From NCBI GenBank assembly GCA_009760855.2, contig WPIO01000194.1, forward strand, positions 312,001 through 376,000: a stretch of 64,000 bases of DNA. The letters run 5' to 3'. Under the pieces are notes generated by a model. The model searched no databases, was not told the DNA's origin, and was given only the letters and a program-made list of their open reading frames with translations. The DNA is from Cristatella mucedo (lineage: Eukaryota; Bryozoa; Phylactolaemata; Cristatellidae). The translations under genes and the position numbers were made by a program. Position 1 is the first letter of the stretch; each line of letters begins with the position of its first letter. Shown in pieces: positions 13,101 through 25,100 of this stretch.

Positions 13101-16100
13101 AGTGCTTTTTTAGGTTTTTCAAACATGGTACAGTGCATGTCATTAACCCTAGATTATTGCTTCTCTTGCAATCATTTGTATCAAGGTTCTCTTCAGTGTT
13201 AAACAAAAGAACTAATATTACTGCTGTAATAGAATATGGTAACCACTCAGGAGACTCCAAAAGTAAACAACTAGTACTTCCAAGAGGGGGCAATATTGAT
13301 TCAAAAGAAACTACCACGAAACTCGTAATTCCGTGTAGGTGGCAAATAAAATTGAGTCCAACATTGACCTACACCAGAATCCTTTATCTACAAAGTTGAA
13401 CTTCGAGGTTTTTTTTCTGCTTCCATAATACGAAACTTAGAATATAAACTGTACATAAATACTTACGTTCTATTTTAGCAGCACAGCCAAGAGTGTCGTC
13501 GATGTTGCAAAAATTGTAGGTATTTGGATAGAAGTAAGGTATGCACGAGCAATTTTGTTCTATTAGTTTCATTTTGCATTCCGCTTCACACGATGAAAGG
13601 GTGTAGGTGTCGAAAAATTCGAGTTGTTTGTTTGGCTCGCATTCACCTTCTGGTGGCTTGATATTTTCATACTAAAAAGTATCAGGTAATTTTATAGATG
13701 GATGATATATTTAAAAAGAAGTATTAAAGAAATATCTCATAATATCGTGCTGCGCTTCAGCATTTACAGAGTACTAGTAAGACGTTTGGAGTGACTAGGG
13801 TACTAAAATTTTTTTTTTTATCGCAATGATTATAGGGATCCATTGAGTTTTCTAGATATAATTAGCAGCAAGGGTCTAAGCAAAAGCTATGCTGAGTATT
13901 GCTGGTAGCTTGCATTATCTCGAGAAAGGCATTATCAATACTGGAAAAAATGTGCGGAAGTTTGGTTGGCCATTCTTAATAATTGTCTAGTGAACAGTGC
14001 ATTTCTATTTATAAATTTGAAAGGCTGCATTAGACATTTCGCAGCGGTTAGATCCTAAGTTCCTTTATTACCAAGATAAAGGATTACAAACATCATCCTT
14101 CAGGATGATAACACAGCCATGCATTTCTATCGTATAGGGAAGTTTTTGAAAATAAGAAAATGCATTATGGATGTTGAAAATTTATCCTTTGAGGTGACTA
14201 AATATGTATGATTGCGTATGATCATCAATTTTTTAAACTTTTTTATTTGCAATCGCACAGGGCACGAGGTATTAATCAACACTGCCAGCTGCCAAAGCTT
14301 TCTGAAAAATAAGAGGTATAGTTATACTTAAAGCCAAGCACGATATCTTTTGGTAGTGCTCAGAGGGACTGCTAATTAATAGTTTTTAATGTACTGCATG
14401 AGATGGTTTTTAGTCACAAAGCTTACATAGAACCATAAATGTGTAGATGCCATCGAATGCTTAAAGGGCATTATAAATGTTTGACTATTATTCTTGAATT
14501 CTCTTTAAAATAAAAGCTAGCACAATGAATATATTTTCTATCAAAATGGGTAGGTTAAAAATCATTAGCATCTCTGAAGTCATTGTATTTACTTTTGAAA
14601 GCCTTTCTTGATACAGTACGATAAACCCTATTTCTTACCTAATTTATCGGCTAAAATATGGCTTGTAGATAAACGTCGATACGTTTATCGACAAGCCATA
14701 TTTTAGCCGATAAATTAGGTAACAAATAATGAGCTTAATTCCGAATGCTATAGGTAAATAATAACGTGATCGTGACCATGTCACCCGTAGCTCGTTACCT
14801 TTCTCAAAGCTTAAAACTGTCTTTGAATCAATTTATTTCTGACGTCAGTTTAAGAAAGGAAAATGCACATAAACGGAGTTGTTTTAGTGCTCAGCTTTGA
14901 TTGAGCCATGCCGAGCTCCAGGGTTGACTGCAGCTGCTAGCGTTTCCCTACAATAAACATAAGTTAAACTTTGATATTGGCCTTTTTCTTAGCTAATGTT
15001 CAGACCTCATTTTAATTGCTTGGTCATCAAGATTCGTTCTTCCGGAAGCTTGATCCACCTGTTGGCTACTGTTTTGAGCTTAACCGTTTAGCCTTTCCAG
15101 CGAGGTAATTATTTGCAAAGTAAAACGGCGACCGTGCAAACTTAAATACGATTACAGAGTGCGACATATTATATGGACTTTACTATTGACAATGTAGCAA
15201 GTCAGTGCATACGTTTAATCTTTTTTCCATATACGAATCCTCACACACACACACACTGGCCCTCGTGTGTGTGAGTTTGACCATAATTGGGTTCAAACCT
15301 GCAGTCTCCGACGGTAACTAAAATATGGCTAATAGCGGCTAACATAATCATTTATACTGACAAAGGCATCTTAAATGTTAAACGTAATGTTCATGAACAA
15401 AATTGAATAATTATAAGACAGACTTAAAATGCAAGTCGAATTAAATATTGACCAAACTTTCGGATTTTACGATACTGATTAATTGAGTCTAATAAACCTG
15501 GTGATATATTCTGTAGCTTGATTCTGATCGACAGTTAGCAGTGGTTTTGCATTACTCATAGTTCCTACTATGCATTACTGTAGTAAAATGATGGAACACG
15601 CGGGAATGCTAGCAACCATGTTCTATATCCTTCTCTTTTTAAAGCATAGGAAATCAGTCACACATCGAAAAATTGAGAACAAATCAGTCACAACTCCCAT
15701 TTATAAGTAGAATACATGAACAGGCTACTAGTTATGCATCAGAACCTTGAAAACAATGACAATTTTTAACACTCTAATTAAGCTGCACTTCAACCGATTA
15801 GTGTAAATCAGTTGATTCTTCATTAAAATAATTTCTAGCAGAATTGTAAATGCGTGCATAGGAACAAAAATTTAATGACTATCCATAATTTTATATCACA
15901 ACATTAACCAGTAGAGAAATGTAACAATCTGCTCCTGATATTCTGCAAGTAGTTTAGACTTATTAGAGATATATGAAAAGTGTACCATAGCTGAAATCGT
16001 AGGCGGCTTTAGCTATACACCTGCATTCGTCGATAACTTATGTCTCTCTAATCAAACTATTTTTATGTAGCTCAAAAAGAAAGTGCATTGGCTTTGCGAA

Positions 16101-19100
16101 GTTCAAAATATTCGGTGGCTAAGAAAACAAGTCCAATTCGTCTCTAAGAGCTCTGGATTGGTTCCGGCAGACAACACGATTTTCATACATGATATGCCAA
16201 GTACTTAAATGAAGGTTGACGAAATCTCGTTCCTTACCTGTGTGCGTGTGATTCCAATTGTAGCATACATTCCCGGCCCCACGGAGATTCCAGATGCCCT
16301 AGGATCAGGCTCGTCATTCTTGGAATGAACTAAAACCTTTAAACCCAATAGAGGGCTCCCTTTTGTCTCAATTGATTCCGAGTAATCGTCCTGAATTGTC
16401 AAAGAATAGATCATTAAACGAGCAAGCCATTTCGGATATTTAAAACAGGCAGTGCCTAAAAAAGCCTACCGCTTCTATGCTTATGTAGGCCTCTAATCCA
16501 GTAGCTTCGGTTGGGTGAGACTGTTGCAGAGGCAACTTGAGCCGAGAAGTATCGCCTCCGATGCTGTCAAGGTCATCTTTAGTAATTTCTTTGTTAAAAG
16601 TGTAGCAATTGCCATAGCTCGTCATTCGATGGCGGAAAAACTAAACAGACACGATGGCCAAAAGTATTCGTCAATGGTTGCCCCATGAATTCTGAAGTAA
16701 CCAGGACGAATTCCTAGCACTTCTTACCAAAATGTGCAGAGCCAGTACAGAAAATAATTCTGTGGCAGGCTCCACTAAGAGAGTTTGAGGTAGTAGTCAT
16801 AGAGTGCAAAACTTTCTGCACAGCAACTTCCTTTTAAAAATATGCAAAATATTGCATTGCCATTCAAGAGGTAAATGCACAAGTTGATAACAATGATGAT
16901 TATAATTTACGTTACAAATATTTATAATGGGGTATGAATATATTGGAAGCGTTCATTTCTATCAAACAGCCAAGAAAGTGCGAATGGGAAACTACATTTG
17001 CCGATTGATAGAGTGGGCTCTGTATAAGTTTACAATTTTTACTCCCTAAAAGCCATACAAATGCATAAGGCACAATATGCAAGATAACACGGCTCTTACA
17101 CAATATTTGGAATCTACTTGATTATCCCATGTCGAAAAGTAGCGGTTTTCTATATAAAAAATTAAATTAGATGAAGAAATTATAATCATACTTTTTGGAA
17201 CCTAAGTGTGTTAGCAAAGTGCGCATAAAAATCTAGCCTTCAATGTAGGCTTTTGTATAATTTCCCGAGCAGCATATGAGGTCATGCAGGTGTTCTGATT
17301 CGGAGTATTCCTTACCTGGACGATTTTAACAGGTCAACAGATAATCCAGGCTACTTTGAACAACATAAAAGTGTAAAGAATTGGGCAAGGTCGGATTGGA
17401 ATAACTCATCAAAGTCGTTCAGTGCACTAGTCAAGACTCTTCTTAACTTTAGCAAATTAATGCATGCAATTATTCCCGAACGACCTTTGGAGACCGTGCC
17501 TATAGTTTGTATGCTCCCAAAGCCTGTAACACGTTACACATGCACATCACAACTCCCCCATACTAGCAATTTAAAAAGGAGCTTAAATCACACCTTTCTG
17601 TTAAAGCATTTGGCGAGTCTTGTGATTCGTCCTTCGTGTTCATGTATCGGCTTAGTGGCTCGTGCCTGCTGCTTACTGTGCCTGCGGCTTCAGAATGTTA
17701 CTACCAAACATTTTGTAATGATTTATTAGCAGCTTTGGAAAGTTCCCAGAGAGAGATTTAGTTCTCTGAGGACACTATGCACGGTTACAATTATTATTAT
17801 TAAAACTGTTATTACCACCTAAGTAATGCGGACTTATGGTGGCTGAAAAGCTCTGAAGCTAAGTCTATTGGTTTTGAAAGTCACAATTACCACATGAAAC
17901 CACTTTTTACTCAGATGCACTCATTCCTCATCAACAAGTAAATCGGCATCAAGGTGTTGTCCCTCAATTTTACACCTCCACCAGTTTCGTTCATCGCCAG
18001 GCCTCTCTGATCTGCTTCTCAATCAAGCATGACTTTAGACGACCGGCTGATCTGACTCAAGTCACTTAGCTGTACCTCTAAATAACCTCAAATCTCCAGA
18101 CGACCGTGTCTTTTGCTGGCATAATATTGATGCCAGGACTAACCACAAATCTACACGACAACAGCCCCATCTGATCTGACGTAATTTTTTCAAGAGGCTA
18201 CAAGTGCAAATGCTCTTTAAAATAGATACCACGTCCGATTGAGCTGTCTTGATGTCTTTATGTAGGCTAACACTACAAATGTGACCGCTAGCCATATAGC
18301 CAGACCTAAACATATTTTTTTTGGAATACTTCCATAAAAAATATGTTTAGTTCATAGAAAAAGATTTGGTTGATTCATCAAACGGAGTTAAGCAATGCAT
18401 TGTCATTATTAGTAATATTGCACGAAGTGTAATTTTACTGATATTGATAGGGAAATCATGTGATAACAGTTGCTCTTTCTTCAAAAAGTAGCAAATTTTG
18501 TATCACGCCATTCAGTCGATGTTTAGGATGTCATTATTAAGTTTAATTGAAGAACTTTGCGACTAATTCGACACTAGAACTCTCTGTAATAAAATTCACC
18601 TTAGAATTGCATTTAGTCCCGGCAAAAGTGCACGTCCAGAGGGTCGAGTTTGTATGACCAGGAAACGTAGCAGCATTAAATTTGTCGACAAGATGCCAAC
18701 CTCTGTCATAAGTAAAATTGTAGAGATCGATCGGAGTAACTGCAATGAGAAAATATAGACTTCTATGTTCTTCATAGAACGTAGCATTTTCTGGGTACTA
18801 TCTGCAATGTTCAATATTGCTGGCTTCCATATCCTATCAACTCACTGAATGACAACTTTCTGTCATGCGTACCATTAAGTTCGTTATGGTGAATTCTGCC
18901 GCAATCAATTCTTACTTCTTGTGGCAAAACGTTATCTAACCTCCGAGAATAAATTGTAAGTGCATGTTTGTGATATGGTGTTGGCCCTAACTACGCTGGT
19001 GTATGGTCTTGTTTGTTGGCACAGTATAGAAGGGATATCCTGTAGCCTGTCATACAGCCCATTGTAATTAAATGTAATGTATCTCCGTCTGTAACCCATA

Positions 19101-22100
19101 TGGTCTTTATGACTTTGTTGAGTTACAGACGGAGATACATTTACAATTTAGTCAGAATTGATTACGGCAGAATTCACCATAATGAACTTAATGGTAGGCA
19201 TGACAGAAAGTTGTCATTCAGTGAGTTTTCATTCAGTTAGCTCACCAGCGTGTGAGCGAGTGATTGCTGTGCTTATGCCTGTGCATGGTGCCCGGATTGC
19301 ATGACAACACTGGCCGTCGCTCGATGCATGACTATATCGACTCTCTCTCATTTCAGTCCGAGCGGTGTGCTGCAGCAGATGCTTCCGGAAGGCACGTGGT
19401 CATTATGGCTTATCTGTTGAGCTTTTTCAGAGTCATGCTGTTCAGAAGCATAATGCCGATGAAGACTTGCAAGTAATTAATGGCTATAGCACTCCATCCA
19501 CTTAAATCCAAGTGTGCAGCGACTTATTTTACTATAAAGTGGGCGTACCAGGCATAAGTCCCTACAAGAGTACCCCAGCTTGAGACCCGATGGGATCCAC
19601 TTAGGGGACTGTCCAGGTGATGGTGGGTGCTTCTAGAGGGTGATTTCCAGTTATTGCACTATATTACTTGTCCCTTGCTACACCACTGTTCGCGAGAACA
19701 AACAACGATTGTGAGCTTCTTTTTTATCAGCCATTTTTGCACAGCTGCCCACTCATATCAGATAAAAGTAAACTCTTTTCTGCATGTCCCTCCCTAACCA
19801 TGATTCTTATTTATATAAATTGGTTACATAAATCAGCAGTCTGCACCTTGTTTTGCTTGATATTTTGGCTGCGTTCGATGCCAAAAAAATCCAAGTCCTT
19901 CTCTCGAGCCTTTCATATCGCCTGGCGTCACAGGTGTTGAATTGTACAACAATTGTTATGTCAGTGGAATACTCCAGAGTATTGATATGAACTGAAAAAT
20001 ATCTCCGGAGAAGTTATTGACCTATGGGGTACCTTAGGGGTCTGTGCCTGGTCTACTTCCCTTCATAGCATATACCCGACCTCGTGCGGATTGGATCTCC
20101 AGGCACAATTTAGGCTTTTGATTCTATGCAGATGAAACGCTGTTGTACCTTTGCTTTGATCCTTTCCAGCCCTTCGGCTGGACGAACCCTCTCAGCTCCT
20201 TGGCTGCAAGTAGTACTGATATCACCACATTGATGGCAGCAAACTTCTTAAGCTAAATGACGATACAAATCACTTAACTGTTATGTACAAATGAAGCGTG
20301 AATCAGAAATTAGAATGCTTAATGCTCAAAATTGGCTCTGCCAGCACATCTCCTGTTGCATTAGCATGAATTCTAGCGTTCCTGATCCAAAGTAAGATTG
20401 CACTCGACGACCACATCGGCTCAGCATAAGTAAAGTCTGCTTAATATCAGCTGCATGACTTTGCTAAAGTCCAGGCTTGCTTAGAAAGGGATACTGCATA
20501 CAAAAAGATCTATGCATTTGTAGCATTCCGTTTTAACTTCAGCAACTAATTACTTGCTGGTTTGATAGCCTGTGCCGTCAGGCACTGACAGTTTGTGCAA
20601 AACTCAGAAAAAAGGGTTGTCTGTCGTGAGCGGCCCAGTTTTCACAGCCCTTGCCGGCAGAGGTAGTACCAATCAGTACCCTTATTATGCATAAACTGGT
20701 TCGTTGTACATGTTTCTAAGTATAGCCAGTATGTGTCTTACTAGCTCTAGTAAGAGCCTATTTTGAAACTCCAGAAGCATAGCTATAAAGGGACGGAAAC
20801 GAATGACGCCACAATACTAGTGTTGTCAGACATATTCATTCGGACTGGTGCACTAGCACTGAAGCAAAGCAGGTAGGGTAGCAAGATAAACATTTCGAGG
20901 CCGAGGTCAATTCCCGCTTCATAATATTTAATTGCAGTGTAGCACTTACATTTTGACACCCCAAATGTTGGAATTAATAACCTAAATAACTATAGGAATA
21001 TAGATCCGGAGTTTCTGGATTTCATCATAATTAACCTATTGCAAAGTGCAGCACCTTTCTGTTTTGGGTAACGTTGCATCTGAGGACGACGTTGCATCGA
21101 GGAGTGGCAAGTGGTTGATCATTGTTGGAGACAAGCTATTATCATTAGTGTGTGCATTATGAGTCTCTGCAATCACTACCTAGTAAAACCGTCACATGAT
21201 CTCAGCGTACTGCTCTATTTTAAAGGCATTGAAAAATTCAAGCGCCAGCGTAAATAACTTGGGTTGAATTTTAAAAGAGTGAAAAGCGACAACTTTTCTA
21301 GCCGCTGCTCTGTCTGCCTGCCTAGCTCTAACTCTCTTCGTCCCTAAATTCACCACTGTAGCCATAGCTCAAGCTATAGCTATGGAATCTTCTCTCCTCA
21401 CAGCTCTGAATTGCTTTCCAGCAATTTCATTTTGAAAGCACCTTCGTAGATATGAATAATTTCATAACTTATTCAGATACAACTATCGGTTAAAAAGAGA
21501 GCCTAGAGGCTGCAGCTAATCTGGTATTGGCAAGTAGTGACTTTAATTAATATTTATAGCACAATTCGTTAAATGGCCTTGACAAAAATAGCATGCGAAG
21601 TCAAGATCGTTGGAATATTGCAAAAGACTCGTCGTTGTTTTTCTCTTTCATATCTAGTACACGAGTAAGCCTTGATAGATTGTGAACGTTTAAGCAGCAC
21701 GGCACTAGAGCTGGCTGCAGGATTACAATATATTGGATTTTTTAAATATGAATGATTAACAATATTATCAATTGAATTACATTGAAACTGTTCAGTGCAG
21801 TGCTATCAGGTAAGTAATACCGGGAAAATACCCCACATTATTAAATAAAACCTAATGAGCTATTGTATTCAGATTTGGGAATAGCCACAATAGCTGCAAT
21901 TTGATATACTTACAGCTCGTAGTGTTTGACCCAGATCCTGTATTAGTATACATGCCATTCGCTTTATAATAGGCTTGTTGAATTGCCCCAGAAGGCAGGA
22001 GTGACAACTTCCATCTGACAACGTTTACGAAACAAGTATCAAGACGTTAATAAATTTTAGCAATCGTATAAATAAACTTTTATTATTAGAGAGAACAAAA

Positions 22101-25100
22101 TAAATATATTATTTAACGCATGTCTATCATACTGTGTCCACTTTGTTCTAATAAACACTTGGTGTGCTTAGAAGACGAGCCATCAAAGAACATACAGAGG
22201 AGTTTGGATAATGGGTTCCTTTGATGATCTTAAAGTAGCCGAGCAGCTAACACATAAGCATGTGGCATTTGTATATCCACAACTGGCGAGTATACAATAT
22301 TCACTAGCATGTAACTAGATTTTGGCTTGTTTATTTCTGGTAGACAAAGTGTTTAAAAAAATAAAGAAAATAAAAAAGCCTAAAATGATACATCGCCTTT
22401 TGTTTTTGATTTGCTCACTCGTCAAGCTGTACAAAAGACGTACAACTGTGAGCTATCAAAAGTCACTTGAGATTTCACCTAAAGTCACATATAGGACTAA
22501 CGAGGAGTAGAGCGTACGTCTACATACTCCAGGCAAATCAAAACCAGAGTAACACATCAAAAAAGTTACAGATAGCTAAAAGTTGAACGTCTCTTGAAAG
22601 AGAGACAATCTAGAATGAATACCCCAATACCATGATACTCCAGGTTGGTGTCTGGTCTAGGTGCCAGTTCGTAGATACCTTGTAAGAGAATAGATTGGAG
22701 GCGAAAAATTAGGGCCACACACAAATTCCTTTGCGTTAATAACCTCAGGCGTGGCTTGTTAGGAACAATTTGAGATATAGTCCGGAAAACTAGAAGCAAC
22801 GGATTGGGCAGACATACATTTAATGGGCCGAACAAATAAATCTCGCTGAAGTATTGCAGAGAACGTCTTTCTTTAGCTCTGGTGTGGCCACCTAAGCAAG
22901 GAATGACCTTAACAGACCTCACTTTGGTGGTTTTAAGATGACCAAAAATTAAAATTGCTCTCGTTATCTATCCAAATTGCCGATTTTTCAAAATCTAGGT
23001 TTTGAAAGCTATTATTTCCATTATTTATTGAATAATAATACTTCACATAAGCATTATTTGGAAATAAAAAAGTAATAACTTAAAACAAGCATATTTCTTC
23101 TAGCAGCTTGAGATGGTGAAGAGCCCTAGTATTGTATTGTGAACTTCTTTTACGAATAACGAATAATAAACAAACAAATATATTAGGAATTGAAATATTG
23201 TAAACATAGTAGGTAATCTCGCGAATGTTATCATAAGCCTAGCCGAAGCTAACATTCAAATCTCGTAAGCTCAGCATCAAATGGTTGTGGTTCCTGAATA
23301 ATTGAGATGCATTTTTCATGAGTAAGAGTTAAATCGAAAACAAGGAAAATGCATTACCTGAAGTTCGTGCTAACATGCAGGTCACAAAAGACTGGGTTGA
23401 ATACATTCATAATGCAAATGGTTTCGGAGTCCTTAATCGTGAATAGTTGAGGTCTGCTTGTACATTTGCAGAGCCACACAAAAATATCTCTTGATAACAT
23501 TTTTTTTCTTGATCAATATAAGTCAATATCTTGTTTATAGAATCAGCAATCACAGAAAACTCTTTATGTGTGGGTGATGCTGGCTCAGTGATTAAATACT
23601 GTGCTAAACCGAGCCAGGATTGAACCTTTATATTATCACGGGCTCATAGTGGAGCATTATGAAAATGACGATACATGAAAGAAAACAATTATGTAATACA
23701 TCCTCTTGTATAAGCAACGAAAATGGGACGATCAATTGCTTGGGAAAGAACTGCACATGAATATGTGTATTGAGTCCATGAGTTAATGGGTGTTTGTATG
23801 TCTATGATGCCACATAAATTAAGTGGGTGCGGCAGTTGAAAGCATTCGTGAGAAGACTTAAAACATAACATGCTTTCGGCATTCTGCTAGTAGCACAAAC
23901 ATCCGATCTTGCTCAAACCAGTTCGTATGCCACAAGGCACGGCTTGGCTCTTCCATATTTAGTTGAAGTGCTGCAGCACTTTCAACCTCCTAATGCACTT
24001 AGGTCCTATATAGACAATTTGATAACAATAATATTATTAATAATAATGCCATTGAAAAATTACAATCAGAAAACTAAATCTCTTTCTAAGTGCTTTATAT
24101 TTGCTGCAAAGGAAAATGTAATTGCATGGTGAGTAATATAATGCTTGATAAATAACATGAATAACATGGTTAGGGATGACTTGCTTAGGGTCAGCATGCA
24201 AATGGGGTTAGCGGCAGCATGCACAGTGTCAGCACCCACAAGCATATCAAGAAATAATTAAAGGGACCCACTAAATACTGCCCTCAATAGGTGTGTTTTT
24301 AAGTTCTTTTTAGATGTGTTCAAGTCAGGAAATGTTCTGATGCAAGACGTGAGGGAGCTCCTGACTTATGGAGCATACGAAATAAATGCACGGTCTCCGA
24401 AGGATTTGATGTTTGTACGAGGTATTGGTAGTCTGCTGTATTTCGAAAGCCGGTGGTATGATGCTTGCCTGGTTAGAGAGTAGATCTGAGAGATAGGCTG
24501 GAGCCAGAGATTGAGGCGACCTAAAAGTAAGCGACAAAACCTGAAAGTTAATACGTTGCTTGACTGGTAGCCACAGTGGAAGGAATTCGTGAGAAGACCT
24601 TAAACCAAACATACTTTCTGCATTCAGATGGTCGCTTAAAGATCCTATCTATCAAAACAAAGTTTTTACGCCACAAGGCCAGCCACGGCTTGGCTCTTCC
24701 ATATGAAGCTGAACTGCTGCAGCAGTTTTGACCTTCTAATGCCCTCAGTTCCTAAATGGACAATATACTTAGCTGCTTCACTATTCAGCCTAAAGCCGTT
24801 GGCGACGGGAGCTTTCACTCTGCAGGTCCTAGACTGTGGAAAGCAGTTCTAAAATTCTTAGGCCACGACAACCACTCTCCTGCTGCCGACCATGGCTCGT
24901 CCCTTTCAGCAGTCCTTAGCTGCTACTTCCATGGTACTCATTTCCTCAACTGCCCTCCTGACTCCGCTATGCTTCCCACTTTCTTTTAGTTGAGTGAGAT
25001 TAAGTCTATCAGCTACCAAATATGCACCGAAAGCGGCTTAGGCTGTGAGTTCGCTAAACAAAACTCTAATGAATAACACCCATATAGTCTTAATGGCTTT

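Noticed and set aside
22566-22922. 118-codon minus-strand open frame in intron 1
   Set aside because: No recognised domain, no codon-phase link with neighbouring exons.
23365-23460. Possible extra channel exon on the minus strand (RPQLFTIKDSETICIMNV..., donor CAG|GTAATG) with phase 2 at both ends, compatible with exons 1 and 2
   Set aside because: The acceptor has no pyrimidine tract and the peptide does not fit the family at this point, while exon 1 joined directly to exon 2 gives a natural sequence. It remains a remote cassette-exon possibility.
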